Under the pieces are notes generated by a model, which saw only the letters and a list, made by a program, of their open reading frames with translations, was not told the origin of the DNA and did no database searches. Shown here piece after piece: positions 20,166 through 30,416 of a stretch of 64,000 nt of DNA. The stretch comes from Tritrichomonas musculus (lineage: Eukaryota > Parabasalia > Tritrichomonadida > Tritrichomonadidae), in NCBI GenBank assembly GCA_039105265.1, contig JAPFFF010000005.1:5937501-6001500 (forward strand). Reading direction: 5' to 3'. A program made the translations under genes and the position numbers. Numbering within the stretch: position 1 is the first letter of the stretch; each line of letters starts with the position of its first letter.

Positions 20166-23100
20166 ATGAGCGACTCAGCGGATGATTCAGGAGCCCTTTT
20201 AAGGGGTAACGCTGAGAATTCAAACACAACGCATTCAATATCTAACCCTAATCCCGACGAATCGCCTTTAATGAGTTCAAATATTTCTGTTAACTCCATA
20301 TTAAGCGAAAACAGTCAAGAAAATACAACGCATAGCGGTACGGCAAGTAAAGACAGTGAAAGCGACGTAATTTCCGATAACATAAAATCTTTATCATCTG
20401 GAAGTAGCGATTATTTTGCGTCAAGTTCGTCTAATCTTCCTCAAAAAAATTATAGCTCTGCAGAAAATTCGATTATTGAATTAGGTGGCACGCAGCCGCC
20501 TTCAAAACAGCCTGAACAAGAAAATTCGCCAATACCATCCCCAAATGAAACAACAAAAGACGTCAAATCATCAGATGGCTCTACTCCAAAAAGCATGCAA
20601 GGATCGTCCGAAAGCGATAATAATCAAAGCGATGGAGGAAAGCTTAGTTCAATTATCCATTTAAATAATTTACTCGTTAATAACGACAAAACGACAGAAA
20701 ATCAAATCAATGATAATAAAAACGAAGCTAATGCAGATAATAACAATACTAGCGATTTATCGGATTCTAATTCCAATAATGAAAAATCGATATCTAGTAA
20801 AAGTGACCACGAAAGTTTACAAGCTCAACAAAATAGCCAAGAAAACCTCAACATCAAGAAATCATCATCAAAAAGCGATTCACTTTTTGTAAGCGAAAAA
20901 AGTGACAAAAATGATTCACAAAAAGTTGCTACTTTTTCAGACAACAATAACAATAGTGACTCTAGCAAGAAATTAACGAAGAACTCTTCAAAAGGAAGCT
21001 TTGTTGGCAACAGCAAGAGCGTTGGAAATGAAGAAATAAAAAATAATGAAGAAGCAAGAACAATTAGTAGTGATGGAAACCAAAATAAAGATGGCAAAAA
21101 CAGCAGCAGTGAAAACGAAGCTTTAAATAAGAAAATTGGTAAAAGAAGCAGCAGCTCTTCAAGCATAAAAATTGAAAATAATGAAGGTGACCAAATAAGC
21201 TCAGAAAATGTTGATAAGCACAGCAGCATTGAAAAGAACAATAAAAGCAGCGCATCAAGCTTGAACTTGGAGGAAAAAGAGGCAAGCGACACAATCTCCA
21301 AAGAAATTAAAGAAGATGTGCAAACTCTCAATTTGGACATCGACAATGAACAAAGTAAAGATGAAATTGATGAAAAAGCAGCTGAAAACAAATCAGAAGA
21401 TCAAGAGCCAAGCCAAACAGAACTAATAAAAAGCAAAAGTATAAACCAAGAAGAAAATGAAGCCAAGTCTGATGAAAACAAATTTGAAGGACAACAAGCA
21501 AACGAATCAGAAAACATTGAAAACCAAGAAGCAAACAAAACTGAATCCGATGAAGATAAGTTAGCAAGTGAAACTAAATCTGATGAAAACAAAGAAACAA
21601 ACAAAACCGAATCCGATGAAAACAAATTAGCAAGTGAAACTAAATCTGATGAAAACAAAGAAACAAACAAAACTGAATCCGATGAAAACAAATTAGCAAG
21701 TGAAACTAAATCTGATGAAAACAAAGAAACAAACAAAACTGAATCCGATGAAAACAAAGAAACAAACAAAACTGAATCCGATGAAAACAAAGAAACAAAC
21801 AAAACTGAATCCGATGAAAACAAAGAAACAAACAAAACTGAATCCGATGAAGATAAATTAGCCAACAAAACTGAATCCGATGAAAATAAGTTAGCAAGTG
21901 AAACTAAATCTGATGAAAACAAAGAAACAAACAAAACTGAATCCGATGAAAACAAAGAAACAAATGAAGCTAGAGATGATGATGAAAAGTCTGATGAGAA
22001 TAAGAACGACTACGAGTCATCACCCTTACTTTCATCTGAGCAAATGAACTACGAAGAAGACAGCAATGACTACAGTGCACGGAATGCAGCAGACATCAGC
22101 ACTCTTCGTTCCAACAGTTTCCGTGACATCAAAAGCATGATTCCGCGTGGCTACGGCAAGATGAATCCAACCACTGATTTCATCAAGGAAGACAAGACGA
22201 AGTCCACTGAGTTACCAACCAAGTCAGGTCTTATTAATTCGCTTGAAGAGCTTCGTCAGCGTCATGCACAACAATGGAAAGTTCTTGGATACGATCCGTC
22301 TCATGGCAAAGGAGACATGCGTGGCAGTGTTACTCTTGCCAACTTCAGTCCATTGAAGTTGATCCGTGATGCAAAACTATGGGAAGAAGCGCAAAACGCA
22401 CAACAAAAAGTAACAAATGTTAAAAGTTCCGTACCGAAGCAAGTTCTTCAATCATATTCATTGTGTATTAAGCCGCATTTCAAGCCCATTAAAAGAGTGA
22501 ATAGTTCCAATGAGCCTTTGAACTTGCTGATTCATCCACATTCAAACAGCGGAAATGAGGACAATGAAGACAACATTAAAGAAGAAGAAAGACCAAATAA
22601 TTATAATGAAAGTGACTCTTATAATACTTCTGGAACGATAAGTTATTCGGGAGTAACTGAAAGTGACAATCAATTCCAAGGAGAAAGACTTCTTCCTTTC
22701 AAGAACGATGCAAATGATCCAATTTTCACACCCGGTAATTCGTCATCATCCAAAAAAGCGAGCAAAAATGACGATGATGACGATGACGGTTACATACCTG
22801 AAATAATGACAGCGGCGTCACTTTTGAATGGACCTGACTTTTTCAAAGATGACGATAGCGATGAATACATCATTGTTGAAGAGGAAGAGGAGGAAGAAGA
22901 AGAAGAAGAATTTAATGAACATGAGAACATTCATATAAATAATAATAACAATAATAACAATAGGGACCATGATTCATCTGACGGGATACCTAATCCATTC
23001 ACACCAAGTTCAACCATGAGTAAAAAGTCCCACCAAAACAACCAAAACAACAACAATAATAATAACAATAATAATAACTCTAATGCTTGTGATAATTTTG

Positions 23101-24257
23101 ATGATAAAAAGAAAAGTTGCTCTGTGAAAAAAGATTTGGCTGATTATGATTTATATGACGATCCTTCTTTTGATTGGAAAAAAGCATCACGAAATATTCC
23201 TGACGGTTTGAAAAGTGACGATTCTGATGATTTCGATGAAGAAAATGATTCTTCACGAAGAAGGAAAAAAAAGAAAAGAAAAACGCCAAAAATTAAAATT
23301 GGTTTTCCTAAAACATCAATTGTTAGAAGAGCGCTTTGTGGTGAGTCAATGTCAAAATATCCGGTTGAATTAAGCAATCATGTTGTTGCTGATCTTCGTC
23401 GTCTGTTGGAGGAAGGAATAGCGATGAGCATGGTTGATGAGTGTGGCTTTATAGATCAAGTTATAAAGAACATTAAAAACGACATTGAAAAGAGTTCGAA
23501 AAAATCGAAACAGTTCAGTAATGAGAATGTGAATTCGAATTCCAAAATTTTGTTGGATGAAGCCAAAAATGCACTCGAGCATCGAACACAGCAATGGGAA
23601 GCAAAGAAGAGAATTCTTGAGACTGAAAGGGAGCTTAAAATGGAAGAGATTCAAATAAGATATGAAGAAGAATCAAATCAACTTGCACAAATTTGGCAAT
23701 CGAATAAAAAATTGAATCAGTTCAATAAACCTTCGCCAACATTGTTGAAAATGAGGCAGCAAGTGAAGATCCAATTGCAATCTCATAAATTCGAAGAGGC
23801 TTCTTTATTGGCTCAGCAGATGCAAGACAGAGATCGGCAAGAAACTGAAGAAGCAAGATTAAAAAGAGACGCTGCTTATAAAGATGATTGTGAAAGATTA
23901 AGAAAGAAATTCGAATTGGAATCTAAATCTGTAAATGACCAATTCGATACCAAATTGGCTTCATTGGTTAAAAAACAAGAAGAAGATGTCTTGCCTTTTC
24001 AAAATAGAGTTATTAAATACAATAATTCTTTTGAAGAAAAAAAATTGGCTGCTAAAAGAAATTCTTCTTCTTCTTCTTTATCTAAATCAAAGCCGGAATT
24101 AATGAGACCGTTAACTAGAACGTCTGTTGGTCCCATTCAAACTAATGCTAAGTTGAAATTGCCTCCGTTAAATGCTACTTCTAAACCAACAACAGCCCTT
24201 CATTCTAGAAGATCTAACCTTTCATCTGTACAAAGAGATCGTTCTTCTCTTCATTGA
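20166..24257 (+). CDS. Acidic low-complexity repeat protein with C-terminal coiled coil
   Basis: 1363 residues, ATG at 20166. Seen: residues 1-450 are Ser/Asn/Asp/Glu/Lys-rich. About 455-600 is a tandem run of 11-residue units of two types (KETNKTESDEN and KLASETKSDEN). There is a poly-Glu run near 900, poly-Asn runs near 920 and 960, and a basic RRRKKKKRK patch near 1040 that could be a nuclear signal. A conserved-looking C-terminal part (about 1050-1310) starts RRALCGESMSKYPVEL and continues as a charged coiled coil (LLKMRQQVKIQLQSHKFEEA). The N-terminal two thirds look disordered. I do not recognise a named domain. The C-terminal part is the likely functional core, perhaps cytoskeletal or nuclear, but that is a guess. 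Confidence 0.85.
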   Translation: MSDSADDSGALLRGNAENSNTTHSISNPNPDESPLMSSNISVNSILSENSQENTTHSGTASKDSESDVISDNIKSLSSGSSDYFASSSSNLPQKNYSSAENSIIELGGTQPPSKQPEQENSPIPSPNETTKDVKSSDGSTPKSMQGSSESDNNQSDGGKLSSIIHLNNLLVNNDKTTENQINDNKNEANADNNNTSDLSDSNSNNEKSISSKSDHESLQAQQNSQENLNIKKSSSKSDSLFVSEKSDKNDSQKVATFSDNNNNSDSSKKLTKNSSKGSFVGNSKSVGNEEIKNNEEARTISSDGNQNKDGKNSSSENEALNKKIGKRSSSSSSIKIENNEGDQISSENVDKHSSIEKNNKSSASSLNLEEKEASDTISKEIKEDVQTLNLDIDNEQSKDEIDEKAAENKSEDQEPSQTELIKSKSINQEENEAKSDENKFEGQQANESENIENQEANKTESDEDKLASETKSDENKETNKTESDENKLASETKSDENKETNKTESDENKLASETKSDENKETNKTESDENKETNKTESDENKETNKTESDENKETNKTESDEDKLANKTESDENKLASETKSDENKETNKTESDENKETNEARDDDEKSDENKNDYESSPLLSSEQMNYEEDSNDYSARNAADISTLRSNSFRDIKSMIPRGYGKMNPTTDFIKEDKTKSTELPTKSGLINSLEELRQRHAQQWKVLGYDPSHGKGDMRGSVTLANFSPLKLIRDAKLWEEAQNAQQKVTNVKSSVPKQVLQSYSLCIKPHFKPIKRVNSSNEPLNLLIHPHSNSGNEDNEDNIKEEERPNNYNESDSYNTSGTISYSGVTESDNQFQGERLLPFKNDANDPIFTPGNSSSSKKASKNDDDDDDGYIPEIMTAASLLNGPDFFKDDDSDEYIIVEEEEEEEEEEEFNEHENIHINNNNNNNNRDHDSSDGIPNPFTPSSTMSKKSHQNNQNNNNNNNNNNNSNACDNFDDKKKSCSVKKDLADYDLYDDPSFDWKKASRNIPDGLKSDDSDDFDEENDSSRRRKKKKRKTPKIKIGFPKTSIVRRALCGESMSKYPVELSNHVVADLRRLLEEGIAMSMVDECGFIDQVIKNIKNDIEKSSKKSKQFSNENVNSNSKILLDEAKNALEHRTQQWEAKKRILETERELKMEEIQIRYEEESNQLAQIWQSNKKLNQFNKPSPTLLKMRQQVKIQLQSHKFEEASLLAQQMQDRDRQETEEARLKRDAAYKDDCERLRKKFELESKSVNDQFDTKLASLVKKQEEDVLPFQNRVIKYNNSFEEKKLAAKRNSSSSSLSKSKPELMRPLTRTSVGPIQTNAKLKLPPLNATSKPTTALHSRRSNLSSVQRDRSSLH
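21535..21970 (+). repeat. 33-bp coding tandem array, two unit types
   Basis: About thirteen 33-bp units in frame, alternating between two related types ending in ESDEN and KSDEN. The copies are nearly identical, so the array is probably length-variable between strains. Confidence 0.9.
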
Positions 24258-24717
24258 AAATAATGTTGTTGTTGTTGTTTATTGTTATTTTTGTTGTTTG
24301 TTTGTTATTTGTTGTTTATTTATAATATTTTTTTTTGTGTTTTATTTTACTCTGTATGTTGGAAGTTTCCAATTCATTCAGAAATTTTATACTAAAATCA
24401 TATTAATAAATTTTGTTTTATTTCTTTTTTTGTTAAAAATTTAATATTATAATATTTAGAAAAAAAAAAAAAAAAAATTATGTGCTTTGAAATCAAATAG
24501 TAATGATTGGATTTAATTATATAATTGATGTTTGGATTGTCATGGGAAAAAACTTTATTATTATTATTTTTTCAAATTTAAATTTAAAAAAAAAGTGTAA
24601 TAACTAAACAAAGTAATGAAAAAAGGAATATTGTTTTGATATGAAAATAAATGTGAATTTAACAAAAAACTTTTTTATATAAAAATTTAATTATCATCAT
24701 GATTAATATATAGCTAT
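24258..24717. other. Convergent spacer with A18 tract
   Basis: AT-rich, with a TTG/TTGTT-rich start after the stop codon at 24257 and an A tract at about 24460-24477. Nothing else is visible. Confidence 0.5.
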
Positions 24718-25260
24718 TTAATTTAATAGATTATTTGTTTCTGCATTTTCATCATTATATAAAGTATTAGCTTTGGAATAACTTTGTCCTTTATGAACTT
24801 TTCCTACAAATATTTGATTTATGGTTGATTTTGTAGGTAAATCTGGATTTGTTAAGGTAAATTTAAATATTAATTTTCCAATTATTTTTCTATTTTCATA
24901 TGGAGATTGAGTATTATCGTCTTGATATATTACTGGTTCGTATATGTTGATAGATTTAATGTCATTATTGTTTGGATCATTTGGTGTAAATGGTATTTCT
25001 TTTGCATTTACATCAGTTGATGCAATTATTGGATCATTTTGGAAAATATTCTTTTTTTCAAATAAAAATAATAATGTTTTTGTTTCACTGGAAACGTTAA
25101 CAGTAAGTACATGATCAACATTATTCATATTTTTAGATTCGATTATAAAAGATTCTTGGTTATTATTTGGATAGGCCATAACAGTAACTCGTACTTTACC
25201 ACTATGAATAACACTTTTATCTATTTGAATCGAATGAAAATGAACATCTAGACCAATCAT
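24718..25260 (-). CDS. Small protein of unknown function, possibly C2-like
   Basis: 180 residues, ATG at 25260-25258. Seen: alternating hydrophobic strands (VRVTVMAYP, HVLTVNVS, KTLLFLFEKK, KLIFKFTL) separated by polar loops, without membrane segments, suggesting one beta-sandwich. Strand pattern, length and the phrase IFQNDPIIAS recall C2 domains, many copies of which occur in trichomonads, but the usual calcium-binding Asp set is not clear. The last ~40 residues are polar and probably disordered. It is convergent with the repeat protein to its left and is followed upstream by a peptidase relic. The function is not established. Confidence 0.6.
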   Translation of the reverse strand: MIGLDVHFHSIQIDKSVIHSGKVRVTVMAYPNNNQESFIIESKNMNNVDHVLTVNVSSETKTLLFLFEKKNIFQNDPIIASTDVNAKEIPFTPNDPNNNDIKSINIYEPVIYQDDNTQSPYENRKIIGKLIFKFTLTNPDLPTKSTINQIFVGKVHKGQSYSKANTLYNDENAETNNLLN

Positions 25261-25499
25261 TTTGTTTGTTGATTAGAATAAAAATGATTTTCATAAAACA
25301 TAAAATTTTGTTGGGAGATATTTCAATTGCTTTTGAAAATTCAGAGATTATTTTTTTGACTTTTTGTAAGAATAATTGATTTTTTTCAATAAAAAAATAA
25401 TGATAACAATTTTGATTCTATTGAAAAAGTTTATTTATAAATTTCGTATGATTTTTTTCAAAAAAATAATAATAATGAATTATTTTAATAAACAGAATA

Positions 25500-26180
25500 A
25501 GTTGGAACATTACAATATTGCATAAATTAACTCCAAGCAATAATCTAATGTATTCTGCTTCACCTCATGATTTGCTCAAGAATTTCTGATAATCCAATAA
25601 GGTTGTCTCCTCATTGTCTCCATAGTCAACGCATCCTATCGTGTGATCATAAAATTTACAAAAACAAGTTTTTTCATCAAATATATTTGATGTATAAAGT
25701 TCAAATGAAAAGCACCAACACAAACTGCAACAAGTCTTAATTATACGTAATTCAACATGCTGTTGAATTACGTATAATAAGGATTAATCGGGCCAGCCGC
25801 CATTGTAGTCTTTGCAATTGATATTTGCGTAATCAATTAAGTTTGATTCTGATAATTGTATTAATTTACCTGTAGAAATTGCATGTGTAGCCTCTTGTGC
25901 TTGAATTGTACGGTATGCAAAAAACTTCCGCAGTTTGACTGATCTCTAATTGGAAAAACAGCATCTTTTTCTCTCCAATTAATGCTATCAGGTAAGTTTT
26001 TACGTGGCTTCATCTTAGGCATCCTTTTTTTCAGTATTTAAATCGGGAGGTGGGTTTGTTCAAAGAATTGATTTGTATTCTTATGCGCTATAAAGTGCAA
26101 ATTTGTTAAGGCCAAAATGGAATCTATATTCATCACCAGTATATAAATTATTTGTTGATCTCATCCATGAAAGAAATTGC
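25500..26180 (-). pseudogene. Relic of a cathepsin L-like (papain family, C1A) cysteine peptidase
   Basis: Read on the minus strand, pieces of a papain-family enzyme appear in the right order. First is an I29-type propeptide piece (FGLNKFALYSA, then EYKSIL) around 26110. Next, the mature start [19 protein letters not shown] and SNCGS around 25935-26005; the catalytic Cys would follow in the CGSCW motif, but the frame breaks there. Then come [21 protein letters not shown] and GGWPD around 25800-25870, and YTSNIFDEKTC...GCVDYGDNEE around 25600-25680. Stops and frame shifts separate the pieces, and the His and Asn active-site part is missing. Trichomonads carry large secreted or lysosomal families of these peptidases; this copy is dead. 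Confidence 0.85.
25741..25777. repeat. Perfect hairpin, 17-bp arms, 3-nt loop
   Basis: Arms 25741-25757 and 25761-25777 are perfectly complementary, and an A-T pair outside them makes 18 bp. It lies inside the peptidase relic, where the reading gives YVIQQHVELRI. Confidence 0.95.
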
Positions 26181-26445
26181 TTTTCTTCTTATGAAATATT
26201 AATGATTTTTGAGTATAATTATAATGACAATAAATTTTTCAAGCAGTATTCAAATAAATATTTTTTTTATCACTATAATTGTAATATTTATTATACTATT
26301 AATTATAAAATAACAAAATTTATAAAATAATTTTAAATACTAAATAAAATATTTTAATATATTGATATTTAAAAAAAAGATATTAACATAGTTAATTTTT
26401 AACAATCTAACTTTTTCACGGTAGTATGTTTGCAAAATAATCAAT

Positions 26446-28881
26446 ATGATCAAAGTAACTGGTAATAATCAACTTTGTCAGTTAGATCCAAAGGCTGCAC
26501 CTTCTCATGATTTAAACTTGAAAGTTTCTTCTTTGTCAAGCTTTTCGGTGTACGCTTTTCATTCAGTTTGGGTCGAAAATAGTGGTTATGCTTATGGATT
26601 AGGAGATAATCGAAAAGGGCAGATTTCAAATACCTTAGGCAAAGAACTTTTCACAAAACCTGTCAAAATTCCTCTCCCAAATGTTATATCAGCAGTTTGT
26701 TGCACTGGATTTACAATTTATATGACATATTCTGGGCCAAGCAAGGACAAGAAGCAACTTGTATTTTTAAATAGTCAAAAATCGAAAACTCCTGTTATTT
26801 TGAATCTTGATTCCAAACAACCAGTTTCTCTATTTGGTGGTAATAAGACAGCGGCTGCAATTGATTCAAATGGAGGCGTTATTGTAATAACAGAAAGTTT
26901 GCTTGAAAAAGAAATCTTTACCCCTATTAAAGCTGATTTACCAGATAATGCAAAAGCTTCTTATATAGCATGTGGTGATAAATTGATTATAGTGCTTGCA
27001 AATAATGGAAAACTTTACAAATCCAGCATTTCATATTCAAATACATTGTCGCGTTTTTATCAAATACCAGAATTAAAAGACAAAAAGTTTACTAGTGTTG
27101 CAGGAACCTCTGATCATTTTATTGCAGTTACAGAAGATGGCAATTGTTACGTTCAAGGTTCTAATAATTATTGCAAGATTAGTTTACGTCAAAATATGAC
27201 CAGCTCTGATAAGTTTGTTCAAGTACATGACCTGTCTAATATTAAAGCCGCCTTTACTGGAGAATTACAATCGTTTTTCCTTAACAAAGATGGAGCATTA
27301 TTGGGATGTGGCTGTTCAATGAATGATCAACTTTTTATGACAACTGGTAAAAAAATTCCTCAAATATCATCTCCAGCTCCAACATATTTAAGCAAAGGTG
27401 TCACTTTTGCAATTGGAGGTGATGATGTATCAGTTGCCTTTGTAAATTGTAATCCTCCACCAAATACTCCCAACATGATCAAATTATCTGATATAAATTC
27501 ATCTCCATCTAGCAAAGAAGTAACTATTTCTCCATCCAGTAATTCTAAAATCGTACCAAAGGTAACCAGCACAGAAAGCAATGAACCAAGTTCATCAAAA
27601 GAAGTAGCTGAACTTCAAAAGAAGCTAATTACTCAAAAAGAAGCCTATGAAAAGCAAGTATCAGATCTTAATAATCAATTAAATACCCAAAAAGCAGCTA
27701 TTGAAAAAGCTCGAGAACTTGAAAAGCAAGTTTCTGATCTTAAAAGCAAATTAAAAACGCAAAAAGAAACCCTTGAAAAGCAGCAAAAGCAGAAGATTCT
27801 AGAACTTGAAACCCAACTTTCATCAAAAACGAAGCGAATCACAGAACTAGAGAAAAGAAATTCCACTGGCAACTCCAATTTGTCATTTGATCCATTTGAG
27901 AAAGACCAAAAAGAAGCGACAGATCCCAATTACTACATTGGCCAAGAGAGCGAAGAATACCTCAAAGTCATCCGAAAAATCGGTGAAGGTGCTACTTCAA
28001 TTACATTCAAAGTCTTTGATTCAAGGACGCAGCAGATGATGTGCAAGAAAGTTCTAAAAACAGGCAGCAAGACAACCTTTAAAAATCTGCAAGATGCGAT
28101 GAAAGAGTTTGACATTCTGCACTCGATCTACCATCCGTGCATATGTCGTGCCATTGGAATCAACACGCAAGAAGTCGTAAACGCTGAAAACGAAGAAGAA
28201 GAGGTCAACGAACTTGAAGATGATGAAAGTCCGAAAGAAAAGACAACAGTTGCACTTTACTTAGAATTTCTGAGTCATGGACTCAAAGAGTGCCTGACCA
28301 AGAAGTTGATGGACAATACGTTAAAGGCACGAATTGTAATTGAAGTTGCGCACGCAATGAACTACATACACAAGCGTGGCCTCATTCATCGCGATTTGAA
28401 GATTGAGAACATTATGATGAATTCTGTCTTTGAAGCAAAAATTGTCGATTTCGGCCTCGCTAAAATTGACGAGTGCTTCAATCAATCTGAAACTGATCAG
28501 TCGTTCACCAGAGGAGTCGGCACTCTTGCTTACATGTCGCCTGAAATGGTAAGTGAAAAAGACTACGATAATAAAACAGACGTTTACTCATTCGGTATCG
28601 TCTTGTTTTACATGTTCACCGGAAATTTGCCGAGATACAACATGGAGGACAGAATGCACGGAAGGCCGTTGCCGCTGCCAAATCCATCGATGTCCATTTC
28701 GCAGTTCTGCCTCGATTTGATAACAAAGTGCTGCAAGCACGAGCCGGCAGACAGGCCGTCCTTCGAGCAGATCATCAAAGAGATCAGAGACAACTCTTAC
28801 GTGCTCGCTTCTAACATAGATCTCGCTATCGTATCTAAGAGAGACAGAGAACTCGACTTCTTTGAATCAAAATATAAATAA
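26446..28881 (+). CDS. RCC1-like repeat protein with C-terminal protein kinase domain
   Basis: 811 residues, ATG at 26446. Residues 1-345 form a degenerate RCC1-like beta-propeller (YGLGDNRKGQISN, ISAVCCTGFTIYM, LFGGNKTAAAI, FVNCNPPPNTPN). Residues 375-470 are a Lys/Gln/Glu coiled coil. Residues about 505-790 are a protein kinase: Gly-loop IGEGATSITFKV, likely ATP-binding Lys in MMCKKVLK (534-535), HRDLKIEN (648-655), DFG (668-670), GVGTLAYMSPEM (activation segment and APE-like) and TDVYSFGIVLFYMF. The motifs are complete, so an active Ser/Thr kinase of TKL-like type is expected. The RCC1-like part probably binds a partner rather than acting as a Ran exchange factor. The same module occurs in the BTB gene at 41558. 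The kinase end is visibly richer in G+C than the front. Confidence 0.93.
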   Translation: MIKVTGNNQLCQLDPKAAPSHDLNLKVSSLSSFSVYAFHSVWVENSGYAYGLGDNRKGQISNTLGKELFTKPVKIPLPNVISAVCCTGFTIYMTYSGPSKDKKQLVFLNSQKSKTPVILNLDSKQPVSLFGGNKTAAAIDSNGGVIVITESLLEKEIFTPIKADLPDNAKASYIACGDKLIIVLANNGKLYKSSISYSNTLSRFYQIPELKDKKFTSVAGTSDHFIAVTEDGNCYVQGSNNYCKISLRQNMTSSDKFVQVHDLSNIKAAFTGELQSFFLNKDGALLGCGCSMNDQLFMTTGKKIPQISSPAPTYLSKGVTFAIGGDDVSVAFVNCNPPPNTPNMIKLSDINSSPSSKEVTISPSSNSKIVPKVTSTESNEPSSSKEVAELQKKLITQKEAYEKQVSDLNNQLNTQKAAIEKARELEKQVSDLKSKLKTQKETLEKQQKQKILELETQLSSKTKRITELEKRNSTGNSNLSFDPFEKDQKEATDPNYYIGQESEEYLKVIRKIGEGATSITFKVFDSRTQQMMCKKVLKTGSKTTFKNLQDAMKEFDILHSIYHPCICRAIGINTQEVVNAENEEEEVNELEDDESPKEKTTVALYLEFLSHGLKECLTKKLMDNTLKARIVIEVAHAMNYIHKRGLIHRDLKIENIMMNSVFEAKIVDFGLAKIDECFNQSETDQSFTRGVGTLAYMSPEMVSEKDYDNKTDVYSFGIVLFYMFTGNLPRYNMEDRMHGRPLPLPNPSMSISQFCLDLITKCCKHEPADRPSFEQIIKEIRDNSYVLASNIDLAIVSKRDRELDFFESKYK

Positions 28882-30410
28882 TTTTATATATATATAAACT
28901 ATTCAATTTTTGTGTTTTTAATTGGTTTGATATTCTGAAAAAGTTGTGATCGTCTTTTAAAAATTATCATGGTTTTCATTTAAATATCATCACAAAGTAG
29001 GCTAAAAATTGCTTTTTGTTGGTCTCTCTTTGTGAAATTAACTGGTAACTCTATCACCAATCTTGTGAACATCTTTCTGATTATTATCCGAATCTCGATC
29101 AAATTAAAAATTTTGATCAAAATTCATTTATCACTTTCATTTGAATTTTTTATTTTTTTGGATAAATTTGCAATTAAATTCACAAAATAGTATTGTTATC
29201 AAATCGAGGCAGAACTGCGAAATGGACACGATTTTCTCTTCATTATTTCATTTCTTTAGGTACAGTATAGTAAAAAATATGAAAACGAAAAGGGGTCGAC
29301 TCTCTCAAATTTTTTTTGATTGAAAAATAATTATATCTTAAAAATTAGATATTCTTTTTAATTAATAAATTTTTAAATCAATTTTAAATAGAATTCGGAT
29401 TCATTTATTATATCTTAAAAATTAAAAGATTCATTATTTATTCCAAAAATCATTAAAAATAGTGTTTTTATTATGCTACTTGAGGTATTTTCTTAAATGA
29501 TTTACTATTTACATTATTTATATGTAGCTTTGAAATATAAAAATAATTTTTAATAAATTATATTATTGATATTCAAGAAATTATTATTTTTTTCTAAATA
29601 AAAATTTTGAATTTAAAATTGAATTAAATGTTAGTTTTTGAAAAAAATTATTTTGATAATATCAGAATTTTGAAAATTTATTAATTTTATTAACAAATAC
29701 TTATTTTTTTGATAATATATTAGTAATATCCTCATATTAATGATTATATATTTAATATATATATTATAAATCACATTTATATTATTAAAAAATATATTTT
29801 TACATTTTATCTCAGTTTATTTGTATATCACAATTGAGAATTAATTATAATAACGTATTAATTCAATTTTATTTTTCATAAATAATATTATCTTAAATGA
29901 TATTCAATTAATTACTTTTTAATTAATTTAAAATATGTAAATAAAATGGTGAAAAAAGAATATATGATATGAAGGTTATAAAATATTTATATATTTGGAT
30001 ATTTACAAATTCCCAAAATCCCTTTGAATAGTGGAAATTAGATAAGAACTCAAAAATATTTTCCCCTTTCAAAAGTTAAACTTTTTCTGTTTTTATTTTT
30101 TTTAGTGAAATATCTCTATTTTGGCTAATAGAATCGGCTTCATATTTAAAATTGCATCATGTTATTGATAATGCTAATATTATTTATTATTAATTTTTTA
30201 AAATTTTAGAAAATGATAACCGCCAAACGTCGAACCCTTTTTGAAAACGTAAAAATATTATTCAAAAAGTTGGAAAACAAGCTTTTTCATAATAAACACT
30301 CAATTTTTTTGAGTAAATATTGTTTTATCGTCATTTGAAAAAGTAGCTTTTCCAGCTTTTTATAAGAAACTAAAAAACAATTATAAATGTATGAAAATAA
30401 TATGGATTAA
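28882..30410. other. AT-rich spacer with inverted kinase fragment
   Basis: Contains a perfect 35-bp inverted copy (29194-29228) of kinase-gene sequence 28691-28725. A 60-codon frame that spans it, at 29141-29323, is not a convincing gene. The rest is AT-rich without features. Confidence 0.6.
29194..29228. repeat. 35-bp inverted duplicate of kinase coding sequence
   Basis: The reverse complement matches 28691-28725, in the C-lobe of the kinase gene, at all 35 positions. It lies about 310 bp after the stop codon. Confidence 0.95.
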
Positions 30411-30416
30411 TTATAT

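Noticed and set aside
21401-21955. Ser/Phe/Leu repeat frame on the minus strand
   Set aside because: Shadow of the 33-bp coding array of the plus-strand gene.
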